Of a stretch of DNA of 64,000 nt, positions 46,133-49,555 are shown piece after piece; position 1 is the first letter of the stretch; every line of letters starts with the position of its first letter. The notes under the pieces were generated by a model. It was given only the letters and a program-made list of their open reading frames with translations, was not told the DNA's origin and searched no databases. Source of the stretch: Elysia chlorotica (Eukaryota > Mollusca > Gastropoda > Plakobranchidae); contig RQTK01000808.1 of the NCBI GenBank assembly GCA_003991915.1, positions 175,491 to 239,490 of the forward strand, read 5' to 3'. The translations under genes and the position numbers were made by a program.

Positions 46133-48639
46133 AATGAGAGGGTCAGAGATACAAAGGAAAGAGGAGAAAAAGAAAGAATAGTGAGATAGAGAAGGGGTAG
46201 AGGGAAAAGAGAGAATGGGATATAGAGAGAGATGATGAGAGTCAGAATGAAAAAGAGAGAAATTAGAGAAAGAGAGAGAGTCTTAGAGGAAGGAGGAAAG
46301 AGAGAGGTTTTGAGGGAGGAGGAAAGAGAGAGAGGCTTTGAGGGAGGAGGAGAGAAAGGGGGGGGGGGGGGGGGGGGGGAGGCCGCACAACTTTGGTGGA
46401 GGAGGGCAGGGGGGGGGGGGGGGGGGCTTTAGATTCGCCGAAATTTAGTGGGTAGGGGTGTTAATTAAAGAGAATTATATGCTCCATAAAACGAGCATAT
46501 TTGAAGACAGAGAGTTCTTACGCGGAAATATCGGTGATAACAGCGCCACACTCAGAGCATAAACTAACCATGTGAACAGTCCTGCCATACCCCATTTTGC
46601 TGTGTCAAATCCAGAATGGCCATCGGGCGGCCTCAAAGCGCCAACATAATGGTTGACCTCACAACCATCTTATATTCACTGGATGAAAGCGTTAGCCTTA
46701 TGAAAGTCATTCCAATATTCGCAAACATCGTCATGCTTCTTAAATAAGGCCAAATGTCTCAAATATTATTAAATGTGTATTCTAATAGCCAAAAGTTTGA
46801 TTTATGGCACAAGATGTCTTCAAAACGAAAAGTTTAAGTACCTACCTCTTTGCTTTAAATCAGCTTCCACAGTACCAAAGTTGTCATAAAATATGTAATA
46901 AATGTGAGAGTAGTTTTCTTGGAAAAACTTCTTGGCATCATGAACCTCATAGTTATCTGGAGAGGAAAAATGTGTGAAAAAAGTCAACCATCTCTTGTAT
47001 AGTTGAAAGAAACAAAGACATAAGATTATATTGAATTAATAGAACTTCAAAGTTATCTAGAGAGGGGGGAAGAGTCCAATAAAAATGTGCCTAAAAGTCA
47101 GCCATCCAGTGGGAGAAACTTGGAGTACAATTATAAATATCTATATCAAGAAAATGTGTCCTAGAAATTTTCCAATGTTACATATAGATGTAGAATTTCA
47201 TACAAGATCAAAATGAATCGTTTAGCATCCAGAGACCACCAGGAAACCTAAAAATCTAGGGGCCTGTGAGTATGAACATGGTTCCTTGTGCTACCTCTCA
47301 ATGTCCCAAGGTTGGCTGACACCGAGACAAGCCAATTACAGGTCTCTCTAAGATTCTATTATTGTTTGAACAAATATATATTATATACAACCCTGTTTAT
47401 CTCATCAGAATCGGTGCATTCTATACATTTTAGTTCTTCCCAAGGAAATTAGCATACAAACTTTTACTTGAAGGGTGTAAAAACATTCTTTTTAGAGAAA
47501 AATGAGACAATTTTTATTCATCTGTAGATAACTGATAATTGTGTGACTCGTCGGAGTGAAAATTCAAAGCCCTCGTTTTATTTACAAATTTAAACCAAGT
47601 TACAATTGATTCATTCACGTCCACCATTCATAAATTTTTTAACTTATTAAAAAAAAAACATTATGTCGAAGTTTTTTCAAAGTGGAATCAAGAGAAAAAA
47701 AATGTCTTGACTTATTACTCTAATTCGCCTCCTTGATTTAAAAATTGAAATCTTTTGAATTAAAATCTAGCTCTAGACTCAAGTTAACTTAAATCATCCC
47801 CTTGCAAGGTTAGCAGCAGAAATAAATCTTCGGTCAGGTAAAATGAAGCTATGTCCTTTGGAGAACCAGGGGGCCCTCCGAGAAACCAAACTCGTAACTT
47901 TCTGATTTAAATTTAAGAAGCCATTAGACCTGTTTTTCCCCCTTTTCAAGCAGCAGATCTGGTTTTAGCAATTTTAATTTTTTTTAAAGATTTTCCTTAA
48001 TGGGTGGAAGCTTATTTGGAGTTCAGTTTTATCTCTCCATCTAGTGCTAATAGCAATATAAACATGGAATCTGACCACAGTCATCATATGAAAAATAAAA
48101 TTATTAGTATGATAGGCATCTCACAAGATCCACAAGACCTGCCAAAATGATCCTAAAAGGAAAGAGAAGGAGAAGTTCAAAGACAGTCTAAGGATACTAT
48201 TACTAGGTGACATCACAGATTGGACTGAAAGTAGACCATGATATGGGGAACTGTAGGTAAAATTGCCAAACGCAGTGGTGTCCCCATGGTTCTCCCAACT
48301 GAGGGACAGGAGAATCAGAATGTATACCTAGATTCTAGATAAATGGATGGTAGGATGGTGGAGTGAGAAACAGATCCCACAGTGGTGTTGATAGAGCTCT
48401 GGATCTAGATCTAAGTCTAGAACTAGTCTTGGTCCAGTTATGATGCGTACATGTTGCACCAGGGCAAATTTGTGACTTCTATCGAATTGCATAACAATTT
48501 TGTGCAAATGCTCACCCAAAACTAGACGCAGGTGTTTCAAACGAGTTACTGTGTCTTTTTTGGTATCCGCAACTTTTTGTGCCGATTTTTTTATGTCGCT
48601 GTGACCAGCTGTCTTTCTGAATATCCCCAGTGTCGACAT
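522..48639 (-). CDS. RALGAPA1: Ral GTPase-activating protein subunit alpha (RALGAPA1/2 family), 43 coding exons, C-terminus off the left edge
   Basis: Catalytic alpha subunit of the RalGAP complex. In vertebrates it pairs with RALGAPB, stimulates GTP hydrolysis by RalA and RalB in the cytoplasm, and is restrained by AKT phosphorylation. Exons chained by GT-AG sites keep one open phase over 5834 bases (1944 codons); the human alpha1 protein is about 2036 residues, so only a short tail is missing. Family landmarks seen in order are a [14 protein letters not shown]-terminus, the GVRLFL segment, FVAGLGWE (exon 40), FLGGLQQN (41), [16 protein letters not shown] (42) and [13 protein letters not shown] (43). 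The HLGND Asn, about residue 1855 of the model, is the expected asparagine thumb of the Rap/Ran-GAP domain. Oddity: exon 6 and the first part of exon 7 are on the plus strand. The choice between alpha1 and alpha2 is not decided; one pre-duplication orthologue is likely. Confidence 0.95.
1075..1770 (-). pseudogene. LINE reverse transcriptase fragment and 3' tail in RALGAPA intron 42
   Basis: Read on the minus strand in broken frames, the segment gives [17 protein letters not shown] and, further on, [18 protein letters not shown], both typical of the C-terminal part of reverse transcriptases of Jockey/CR1-like non-LTR retrotransposons. It ends near 1075 in a tail of the form TGGGATCAATAAA. Stops and frameshifts show a dead 5'-truncated copy. 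The RT is interrupted by a 36-base insert flanked by 16-base direct repeats (1638-1653, 1690-1705). Confidence 0.75.
1822..1980 (-). CDS. RALGAPA1: RALGAPA exon 42 (asparagine thumb)
   Basis: Residues 1850-1902. [20 protein letters not shown] then [11 protein letters not shown] is nearly identical to vertebrate RalGAP alpha. The Asn in HLGND aligns with the catalytic asparagine thumb of the Rap/Ran-GAP family, so the GAP activity should be intact. The donor is GAG|GTAGGC. Confidence 0.96.
2232..2384 (-). CDS. RALGAPA1: RALGAPA exon 41 (Rap/Ran-GAP domain)
   Basis: Residues 1799-1849. [20 protein letters not shown] then [15 protein letters not shown] matches the vertebrate catalytic domain. 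The acceptor is gattcag and the donor AAG|GTAAGC. Confidence 0.95.
2640..2922. repeat. Minisatellite starting at the exon 40 donor
   Basis: About seven copies of a roughly 38-base unit built on ACCAACAACTAGAGAAGCTG. On the minus strand several units carry GGTCAGTCCC, nearly the exon 40 donor (G|GTCAGTC). Confidence 0.9.
2923..3046 (-). CDS. RALGAPA1: RALGAPA exon 40 (Rap/Ran-GAP domain)
   Basis: Residues 1757-1798. [20 protein letters not shown] then [10 protein letters not shown] is close to the vertebrate catalytic domain. The donor GAG|GTCAGT is the first base of a minisatellite whose units repeat the donor motif. Confidence 0.95.
3328..3399 (-). CDS. RALGAPA1: RALGAPA exon 39
   Basis: Residues 1733-1756. 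[20 protein letters not shown] matches [20 protein letters not shown], the N-terminal side of the Rap/Ran-GAP domain. The acceptor is tttcag and the donor TG|GTATGG. Confidence 0.93.
3468..3730. repeat. TAA microsatellite with assembly gap
   Basis: Runs of AAT/TAA flank a gap of 165 N (3531-3695). The true repeat length is unknown. Open frames across it are artefacts. Confidence 0.95.
4159..4266 (-). CDS. RALGAPA1: RALGAPA exon 38
   Basis: Residues 1697-1732. [19 protein letters not shown] matches FYYCRLLLSILGMNSWDKR. The acceptor is ttcccag and the donor CG|GTATAG. It is separated from exon 37 by a 5.9-kb repeat-rich intron. Confidence 0.92.
4267..6590. other. Intron 37, distal part: no recognised gene
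   Basis: AT-rich intron with a (AT)n run at about 4518-4551 and many short poly-A/T tracts. No conserved coding segment was seen on either strand. Confidence 0.5.
6590..7420. repeat. Three diverged tandem copies of a roughly 230-base repeat
   Basis: Copies share GGCAGAGCCC-type and CACGTGAACATG motifs (about 6982-7009, 7215-7242, 7373-7402, the last truncated) and an upstream TTTTCGATGATAGTCGA block in the first two. The stretch begins with GGGATTCCCGGCTTCGCTC. It is probably part of an interspersed repeat; the family was not identified. Confidence 0.6.
7500..7772 (+). mobile_element. LINE 3' end with (TTATC)n tail
   Basis: Ends in AATTTCCCTATGGGATAATA AAGG followed by repeated TTATC, the usual form of a 3' untranslated tail of CR1/RTE-type non-LTR retrotransposons. 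No reverse transcriptase remains, so it is a severely 5'-truncated copy inserted in sense to the plus strand. Confidence 0.65.
7773..9130. other. Intron 37, middle part: nothing recognised
   Basis: AT-rich sequence with no conserved coding, structural RNA or repeat signal that I could identify. Confidence 0.45.
9135..10160. repeat. 51-base minisatellite, about 20 copies
   Basis: Unit built on GCATCTTAACTGTTCTCTAC and CTCTGCACTGTTATGTAGGA. The period of 51 is a multiple of three, so one frame stays open for 148 residues by chance. It ends 43 bases from the exon 37 donor. Confidence 0.95.
10204..10385 (-). CDS. RALGAPA1: RALGAPA exon 37
   Basis: Residues 1637-1696. [20 protein letters not shown] matches [20 protein letters not shown]. 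The donor AA|GTGGGT was chosen over GTAGCT four bases further because only the former gives phase 2 for exon 38. Confidence 0.9.
10386..11290. other. RALGAPA intron 36: no recognised feature
   Basis: The first 340 bases are richer in C and contain a plus-strand TTAATAAACCTCGAACCC segment that could be the end of an old retroelement, but no paired LTR was found. The rest is AT-rich. Confidence 0.4.
11291..11451 (-). CDS. RALGAPA1: RALGAPA exon 36
   Basis: Residues 1583-1636, a variable linker reading [20 protein letters not shown]. The acceptor is cctcag and the donor CAT|GTGAGG. Phase fits exons 35 and 37; sequence conservation is weak. Confidence 0.78.
11452..11944. other. RALGAPA intron 35, proximal part: nothing recognised
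   Basis: Plain AT-rich intron between exon 36 and the minisatellite. Confidence 0.45.
11945..12879. repeat. 30-base minisatellite abutting the exon 35 donor, about 30 copies
   Basis: Main unit CTAGACTAGGTGTAGATAAA GCCCTGCTTC with a variant carrying CTTTAACATAAATC. The last unit on the right ends exactly in the exon 35 donor (minus strand A|GTAAGCAGGGC); the other units read AGGAAGCAGGGC at that place. Confidence 0.95.
12880..13027 (-). CDS. RALGAPA1: RALGAPA exon 35
   Basis: Residues 1534-1582. [20 protein letters not shown] then PPW matches [20 protein letters not shown]. The acceptor is tggcag. The donor A|GTAAGC is the first base of a 935-base minisatellite. Confidence 0.93.
13060..13312. 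repeat. AT-rich minisatellite in intron 34
   Basis: About eight imperfect copies of a roughly 30-base unit of the form CAATTGTTACATTTATATAC ATATATAAAA. The open frame it creates is low complexity. Confidence 0.9.
13313..13834. other. RALGAPA intron 34, remainder: nothing recognised
   Basis: A moderately GC-rich stretch with no conserved coding segment in either strand. Confidence 0.45.
13835..13888 (-). CDS. RALGAPA1: RALGAPA exon 34
   Basis: Residues 1516-1533, reading [18 protein letters not shown], matching FFVLNNTTLVSCIQI. It is 54 bases. The acceptor is tcctcag and the donor GTG|GTACGT. Confidence 0.9.
14293..14442 (-). CDS. RALGAPA1: RALGAPA exon 33
   Basis: Residues 1466-1515. [20 protein letters not shown] matches [20 protein letters not shown]. 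The acceptor is gtcccag and the donor CAG|GTCAGT. A minisatellite starts just upstream of the acceptor and a truncated copy of the exon lies at 18098-18139. Confidence 0.93.
14455..14757. repeat. Degenerate minisatellite upstream of exon 33
   Basis: Irregular units of 24-32 bases made of GGTAGATGGTTAGAGGATTA and ACACA. The same repeat resumes at 18021-18062 on the far side of the transposon block, showing the block was inserted into the array. Confidence 0.85.
14764..18020. mobile_element. Non-autonomous TIR DNA transposon, copy A, split by copy B
   Basis: Begins CATAGCTGCCAAC and ends in the inverted form GTTGGCAACTATG (13 bases, one mismatch). It is flanked by TAGATG on both sides (14758-14763 and 18021-18026), consistent with a 6-bp target duplication. 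Copy B sits inside it between 15134 and 16558, so A itself is 14764-15134 plus about 16564-18020. It contains an internal near-duplicate block (about 17510 and 17740, GGATTCCCGGATGGACAGAT). No transposase was recognised; the superfamily is unassigned. Confidence 0.75.
15135..16557. mobile_element. Non-autonomous TIR DNA transposon, copy B, nested in copy A
   Basis: Begins CATAGCTGCCAACTTTTGAG and ends GTACTGGTTGGCAGCTATG, an inverted match of the first 13 bases. It is flanked by CAGACG at 15129-15134 and 16558-16563. The uninterrupted site (CCAGACGCTCTGCC) is present inside B itself at about 15437-15450, which proves the insertion. It contains a 181-N gap (16208-16388). A short minus-strand frame at 15545-15763 is homologous to one in A at 16717-16914, so both may descend from a coding element. 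Confidence 0.78.
18098..18139 (-). pseudogene. Truncated copy of RALGAPA exon 33
   Basis: Minus-strand TTGATGTCTTACCTGGTGAA and onward reads [14 protein letters not shown] and then TGA. It differs from the first 42 bases of exon 33 at a handful of positions and has an acceptor-like ctctctactgcag. No good donor follows. If spliced in from exon 32 it would end the protein after 14 codons. Confidence 0.8.
18281..18529 (-). CDS. RALGAPA1: RALGAPA exon 32
   Basis: Residues 1383-1465, a variable segment ([20 protein letters not shown] and a Gly/Ala run) ending KLAARA, which matches ISIAARTV of the family. The acceptor is tctaaag and the donor GCA|GTGAGT. Confidence 0.87.
18792..18902 (-). CDS. RALGAPA1: RALGAPA exon 31
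   Basis: Residues 1346-1382. [20 protein letters not shown] then a short linker and CIYKVFR, matching [20 protein letters not shown] and CIYKVLH. The acceptor is tccccag and the donor AGG|GTAGCT. Confidence 0.93.
19287..19358 (-). CDS. RALGAPA1: RALGAPA exon 30
   Basis: Residues 1322-1345, reading [20 protein letters not shown] then EEKR, matching [22 protein letters not shown]. The acceptor is ttgccag and the donor CGG|GTAAGA. Confidence 0.92.
19565..19675 (-). CDS. RALGAPA1: RALGAPA exon 29
   Basis: Residues 1285-1321. [20 protein letters not shown] matches the family NKTVAHVACNMLHMLVHYV. The acceptor is gttccag and the donor GAG|GTAAGA. Partial copies of its 5' end lie upstream at 19676-19749 and 20460-20535. 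Confidence 0.92.
19676..20745. other. RALGAPA intron 28 with partial copies of the exon 29 boundary
   Basis: The exon 29 acceptor and first 35 or so exon bases (CACCTTCTTGTTCACACAC on the plus strand) with the adjoining GGAACGGAAAAACATGT recur at about 19676-19749 and again, more diverged, at 20460-20535. Otherwise AT-rich with no recognised feature. Confidence 0.75.
20746..20854 (-). CDS. RALGAPA1: RALGAPA exon 28
   Basis: Residues 1248-1284. [20 protein letters not shown] then [12 protein letters not shown] matches CVALCSLGIWICEELVHE...HPQIKEALNVI. The acceptor is atgcag and the donor ATG|GTGAGT. Confidence 0.92.
21310..21656 (+). mobile_element. LINE 3' end with (TTA)n tail in RALGAPA intron 27
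   Basis: The plus strand reads [20 protein letters not shown] and then a stop, the usual C-terminal end of CR1/Jockey-like polyproteins. It is followed by about 230 bases of 3' untranslated sequence with AAGCGCTTTGAGCC and GGATAAAGCG, and a run of ATT. This is a 5'-truncated dead insertion. Confidence 0.75.
21711..21895 (-). CDS. RALGAPA1: RALGAPA exon 27
   Basis: Residues 1187-1247. [20 protein letters not shown] matches the family PRVEAQVLLGSLVCFPNLY, and the end REPAGLAR matches DEPSGPAR. The exon is GC-rich. The acceptor is ttttcag and the donor CG|GTAAGA. Confidence 0.94.
22260..22391 (-). CDS. RALGAPA1: RALGAPA exon 26
   Basis: Residues 1143-1186. [20 protein letters not shown] matches the family PQFFSLGLPGATMLIMDFI. 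The acceptor is ctttcag and the donor GAG|GTAAGA. Confidence 0.94.
22636..22791 (-). CDS. RALGAPA1: RALGAPA exon 25
   Basis: Residues 1091-1142. [20 protein letters not shown] matches the family [20 protein letters not shown]. The acceptor is ccccag and the donor CAG|GTGAGA. Confidence 0.94.
23243..23341 (-). CDS. RALGAPA1: RALGAPA exon 24
   Basis: Residues 1058-1090. [20 protein letters not shown] then [12 protein letters not shown] matches the family DNLGIS...PPVLIPPLRILTPWLF. The acceptor is gtgtgtag and the donor GAG|GTCAGT. Confidence 0.93.
23680..23882 (-). CDS. RALGAPA1: RALGAPA exon 23
   Basis: Residues 990-1057. [20 protein letters not shown] and [15 protein letters not shown] match the family [20 protein letters not shown] and RRMLGILGDVN. 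The donor is CGG|GTGAGA. Confidence 0.95.
23975..24168. repeat. 64-base tandem repeat, three copies
   Basis: Nearly identical copies of AACCACTGAACCATGATCCA ...CTTCTCTGTCAAAGGTT, in intron 22 about 90 bases from the exon 23 acceptor. Confidence 0.9.
24382..24558 (-). CDS. RALGAPA1: RALGAPA exon 22
   Basis: Residues 931-989. [20 protein letters not shown] resembles the vertebrate GSRSQTPSPSTLNID region. The donor T|GTACGT leaves one base that completes a Cys codon with exon 23, reproducing the Cys before the MAGG motif. Confidence 0.85.
24959..25141 (-). CDS. RALGAPA1: RALGAPA exon 21
   Basis: Residues 870-930, a variable acidic linker ([15 protein letters not shown]). The acceptor is tgcctag and the donor G|GTGAGT. 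It is supported by phase continuity and strong splice sites. Confidence 0.78.
25142..27074. other. RALGAPA intron 20: microsatellites and gap
   Basis: Holds an AGT/AGC trinucleotide run at about 25453-25550, a CCA run near 25920-25940, TTA/ATC repeats at 26603-26902 around a 103-N gap (26695-26797), and otherwise plain AT-rich DNA. No gene was recognised. Confidence 0.6.
27075..27188 (-). CDS. RALGAPA1: RALGAPA exon 20
   Basis: Residues 832-869, a variable linker reading [20 protein letters not shown]. The acceptor is gcctgcag and the donor G|GTAGGT. It is supported by an open phase between exons 19 and 21. Confidence 0.75.
27814..27981 (-). CDS. RALGAPA1: RALGAPA exon 19
   Basis: Residues 776-831: a Ser/Pro-rich linker ([16 protein letters not shown]) ending [11 protein letters not shown]. 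The acceptor is tgtccccag and the donor G|GTAAGG. The family is poorly conserved here; phase and splice sites carry the call. Confidence 0.8.
28331..28513 (-). CDS. RALGAPA1: RALGAPA exon 18
   Basis: Residues 715-775, with EKSFSRGWS matching the family DKSFSRGWS followed by a low-complexity Ser/Asn linker. In vertebrates this linker region holds AKT-responsive phosphorylation sites; I make no site-level claim here. The acceptor is ccccgtag and the donor G|GTAAGA. Confidence 0.92.
28883..28997 (-). CDS. RALGAPA1: RALGAPA exon 17
   Basis: Residues 677-714. [20 protein letters not shown] and [17 protein letters not shown] are nearly identical to the vertebrate segment. The acceptor is tctgcag and the donor G|GTATGG. 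Confidence 0.95.
29330..29452 (-). CDS. RALGAPA1: RALGAPA exon 16
   Basis: Residues 636-676, reading [20 protein letters not shown] and continuing to LEWS, a close match to [20 protein letters not shown]. The acceptor is gtttcag and the donor TCG|GTAAGC. Confidence 0.95.
29453..31259. other. RALGAPA intron 15: unassigned sequence
   Basis: The part from about 29950 to 30660 has a different, less AT-rich texture (cytosine-rich plus strand, CGTCGT and GGATCGTCGTCGCC motifs) and may be an old insertion, but I found no termini or coding domain. Confidence 0.4.
31260..31371 (-). CDS. RALGAPA1: RALGAPA exon 15
   Basis: Residues 598-635. [16 protein letters not shown] and [10 protein letters not shown] match the family EQMLLVLLRVTESVLK and GRLAGPLFQ. 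The donor is CAG|GTAATG and the acceptor tttgaag. Confidence 0.92.
31696..31769 (-). CDS. RALGAPA1: RALGAPA exon 14
   Basis: Residues 574-597, reading [20 protein letters not shown], matching [17 protein letters not shown]. The acceptor is ctgcag and the donor TG|GTAAGA. Confidence 0.92.
32026..32286 (-). CDS. RALGAPA1: RALGAPA exon 13
   Basis: Residues 487-573. The conserved part is [20 protein letters not shown], matching AVLQVFIINSSNIFLLEP of the family. The donor is CAG|GTAAAG. Three in-frame AGs could serve as acceptor (exon starting at 32286, 32262 or 32253); an upstream in-frame TAA limits the exon to this region. The longest form is listed. Confidence 0.85.
32287..35763. other. RALGAPA intron 12: GA-rich repeats, no gene
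   Basis: A 3.5-kb AT-rich intron. At 34013-34250 there are (GA)n tracts with three copies of GAGTGTCAAACTTAAATTTA TGGAGAGAAAGA. No conserved exon was found, and none is needed because exon 12 and 13 phases join. Confidence 0.55.
35764..35937 (-). CDS. RALGAPA1: RALGAPA exon 12
   Basis: Residues 429-486, starting [12 protein letters not shown] (family EEKPLFMQEP) and continuing as a variable, GC-rich linker. The acceptor is caaagcag. The donor GAT|GTATGT was preferred over GTGATG seven bases upstream because it keeps phase 0 with exon 13. Confidence 0.85.
35938..37584. other. RALGAPA intron 11: nothing recognised
   Basis: AT-rich intron with poly-A/T tracts only. Confidence 0.5.
37585..37656 (-). 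CDS. RALGAPA1: RALGAPA exon 11
   Basis: Residues 405-428, reading [12 protein letters not shown], matching the family RKVVKVYQEWIQ. The acceptor is aaatcag and the donor CAG|GTTAGT. Confidence 0.9.
37657..38402. other. RALGAPA intron 10: nothing recognised
   Basis: AT-rich intron with no identifiable repeat or coding remnant. Confidence 0.5.
38403..38664 (-). CDS. RALGAPA1: RALGAPA exon 10
   Basis: Residues 317-404. An acidic and serine-rich linker ([20 protein letters not shown]) is followed by the conserved [20 protein letters not shown] and VHECFRQ. The acceptor is ttttcag and the donor CAG|GTTAGT. Confidence 0.92.
38903..39041 (-). CDS. RALGAPA1: RALGAPA exon 9
   Basis: Residues 271-316, with [20 protein letters not shown] matching the family IRWLVSFWLEPKPH region. 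The acceptor is cttttag and the donor AG|GTGATA. It is in phase with exons 8 and 10. Confidence 0.88.
39380..39515 (-). CDS. RALGAPA1: RALGAPA exon 8
   Basis: Residues 226-270, reading [20 protein letters not shown], matching the family [20 protein letters not shown]. The acceptor is ctttacag and the donor G|GTATGC. Confidence 0.92.
39800..39877 (-). CDS. RALGAPA1: RALGAPA exon 7, 3' part, gene orientation
   Basis: Reads [20 protein letters not shown] then YMVSE and the donor GAG|GTACAT. Bases 39846-39877 duplicate the end of the plus-strand part, so 39800-39845 is the unique remainder. Taking 40512-40587 plus this remainder gives 122 bases and restores phase 0 for exon 8 (residues 185-225). 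There is no acceptor on this side of the break. Confidence 0.85.
39873..39964 (+). repeat. Inverted duplicate of the intron 5/exon 6 boundary, left copy
   Basis: 92 bases ending CTAAGGCGTCAA are repeated in inverted orientation at about 40727-40818. Both include the polypyrimidine tract and acceptor of exon 6. It overlaps the exon 7 duplicate (39846-39877) by GAAGG. Confidence 0.85.
39953..40118 (+). CDS. RALGAPA1: RALGAPA exon 6, lying on the opposite strand to the rest of the gene
   Basis: Residues 130-184, beginning [20 protein letters not shown], the family GVRLFLLWLQALQ segment. On the plus strand it has its own acceptor (ttctttttgcag) and donor (A|GTGAGT). Its phases fit exon 5 (ends phase 0) and exon 7 (needs two bases) exactly, so this is the missing exon in inverted orientation and not a paralogue. 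The acceptor plus the first 12 exon bases also occur in the correct orientation near 40727-40741. Confidence 0.9.
40512..40587 (+). CDS. RALGAPA1: RALGAPA exon 7, 5' part, inverted
   Basis: The plus-strand acceptor ttttttcag is followed by [20 protein letters not shown] and then ISENV. Similarity to the gene stops after AAATGT, where unrelated LINE-tail-like sequence follows. The last 32 bases are repeated in inverted orientation at 39846-39877, where the exon continues on the minus strand. As written, this part runs into a stop codon. Confidence 0.85.
40588..40726 (+). mobile_element. LINE-like 3' tail at the inversion junction
   Basis: About 139 bases unrelated to the gene, ending ACTGAATAAATTTGAATTTG followed by more TTTGAA repeats. 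This is the form of 3' tails of RTE/Jockey-like retrotransposons. It lies between the inverted exon 7 part and the correctly oriented exon 6 boundary. Confidence 0.55.
41438..42780 (-). pseudogene. hAT-superfamily transposase relic in RALGAPA intron 5
   Basis: Minus-strand fragments in several frames fall in the order expected of a hAT-type transposase with an N-terminal BED/TTF-like zinc finger: [20 protein letters not shown] (about 42590-42650), [20 protein letters not shown] (about 42300-42370), [14 protein letters not shown] (about 41950-41990), [10 protein letters not shown] (about 41800-41830), then a linker and a segment with a [14 protein letters not shown] stretch (about 41480-41530). 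Stops and frameshifts show it is dead. The GC-rich stretch with CAGTGACGG near 42700-42780 may be the element's 5' end; terminal repeats were not proven. Confidence 0.65.
43049..43092 (-). CDS. RALGAPA1: RALGAPA exon 5
   Basis: Residues 115-129, reading [14 protein letters not shown]. It matches the family LILKKLLHTGNS segment. It ends in phase 0 with CAG|GTACAG, so the next exon must start in phase 0, which is what the misoriented exon 6 does. Confidence 0.9.
44114..44171 (-). CDS. RALGAPA1: RALGAPA exon 4
   Basis: Residues 96-114, reading [19 protein letters not shown], which matches the KILQLLPE...RWQFHSIG segment of the family. The acceptor is tctctccag and the donor G|GTTTGT, a weaker donor than its neighbours. 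Confidence 0.9.
44395..44740 (-). pseudogene. LINE reverse transcriptase relic in RALGAPA intron 3
   Basis: Minus-strand frames give [18 protein letters not shown] and, after a frameshift, [10 protein letters not shown], corresponding to the VPQGSVLGPLLF and FADD boxes of CR1/Jockey-type reverse transcriptases. The catalytic pair is changed to AsP-Asn and a Trp before the first box is a stop, so it is inactive. Confidence 0.75.
44773..44822 (-). CDS. RALGAPA1: RALGAPA exon 3
   Basis: Residues 79-95, reading [16 protein letters not shown]. The acceptor is cccctcag and the donor GAG|GTGAGT. It is 50 bases and in phase with exons 2 and 4. Confidence 0.9.
45515..45970 (-). pseudogene. Retrotransposon RNase H domain fragment in RALGAPA intron 2
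   Basis: A 151-residue open frame contains [20 protein letters not shown], the first catalytic block of the RNase H domain found at the C-terminus of some non-LTR retrotransposons, after the usual linker [20 protein letters not shown]. The first catalytic Asp is present; the usual Ser of YTDGS is Leu. The later RNase H blocks are missing or degraded. It is bounded on the right by (GA)n. Confidence 0.75.
45985..46430. repeat. GA-rich tract with two long G runs
   Basis: (GT)n and (GA)n followed by G runs of 22 (46358-46379) and 18 (46409-46426) bases. Open frames here are low complexity. Confidence 0.95.
46846..46956 (-). CDS. RALGAPA1: RALGAPA exon 2
   Basis: Residues 42-78. It reads [20 protein letters not shown], a close match to the family segment ending in a conserved YxFxxNF stretch. 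The acceptor is ctctccag and the donor G|GTAGGT. It joins exon 1 in phase, completing an Asp codon. Confidence 0.92.
46957..48515. other. RALGAPA intron 1: nothing recognised
   Basis: AT-rich intron with AGATCTAG-type oligomers near its 5' end and no coding or repeat family identified. Confidence 0.5.
48516..48639 (-). CDS. RALGAPA1: RALGAPA exon 1 (start codon)
   Basis: Codes residues 1-41 plus one base. The start is the ATG at 48637-48639, giving [20 protein letters not shown]; similarity to the family N-terminus begins at about residue 7. The donor is G|GTGAGC. No other in-frame Met lies close to the conserved segment. Confidence 0.85.
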
Positions 48640-49100
48640 GAGGCTGGTTTACAAAGTTATCACATGTACAACACATATCATAACGTTTTGAAAGCAATAA
48701 TTATTTATCTACATCCTAGATCTAGGCTTGCATCTAGTTATTTTCAGCCCATTGATGTCTAGATCTAGATCCTACACTTCAAATAACTAGATCTAGTCAG
48801 TAGCCATCCAGGTCCAGCCCTTTAGTCTACAAGCCTGTAAGTTGCTTGTGTTATTATTATCCGTACGAGGCCTAGATTGTGGTCCTTTGATCAATGGCGA
48901 TGATTTTCCTGATTACGCATGCCCGGCAGCTACTTCCGTGTTTTGTATGAAAAGTAACTTCAGCAGGTCAACTTATTGTCTTGTTAAAAATCTGCTGGAC
49001 TACTTAGGGTCAGCTGCAGCTTGTTGCTTCCACGTATCGTTACTCACCTGTACACAGGAATGACTGGATAAAACCATGAAATAGCACGTCTGCGGTAGAA
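48640..49100 (-). promoter_or_regulatory. Probable RALGAPA promoter / 5' UTR region
   Basis: Lies directly upstream of the start codon. On the minus strand it has an ETS-like ACACGGAAGTAGC (about 48934-48946) and, close by, an NRF1-like GGGCATGCGTAA (about 48916-48927), with no TATA box, a pattern common in housekeeping promoters. CAG|GTGAGT at about 49044-49049 could be the donor of an untranslated exon joining the AG before the ATG. This is inference. Confidence 0.3.
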
Positions 49101-49438
49101 TAATAAAATTATTGTTGTCACTTAATGTCAAAGTTGGTGTATGTTTTCGTTTGTTTGATGTACCCATTTCTCAACTAAAGTAAAGTGATTTCATTCATTG
49201 TTCAAAAGTTGTTGTTGTTGTTAATTGGTGAAATGGTTGAATATATTTGTTAATATTAACTAATGAAATTATCTTTTTTTAATCTCTCGGGGGAGTAATG
49301 AACCAGGAGAGTAATGAGTCGCCACTAAACTTTTGATATAGGGCCTACATTCATAAAAGTATCTTCATTTCCTTTTTCTTTGTCGTTGATATCTTTTTGT
49401 GTTAGGGAGCAAACTCTAAGTTCCGAATTTTTTCACCA

Positions 49439-49439
49439 C

Positions 49440-49501
<62 letters not shown>

Positions 49502-49505
49502 CCTT
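49439..49505. repeat. (CT)n microsatellite
   Basis: About 30 CT dinucleotides. Confidence 0.95.
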
Positions 49506-49555
49506 CCTTCTTTATATCCACTATCCGTGTTTCCGGAGTAAAAAAATAAAATTCC

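Noticed and set aside
45980..46432. Arg/Glu-rich plus-strand frames
   Set aside because: Translations of (GA)n.
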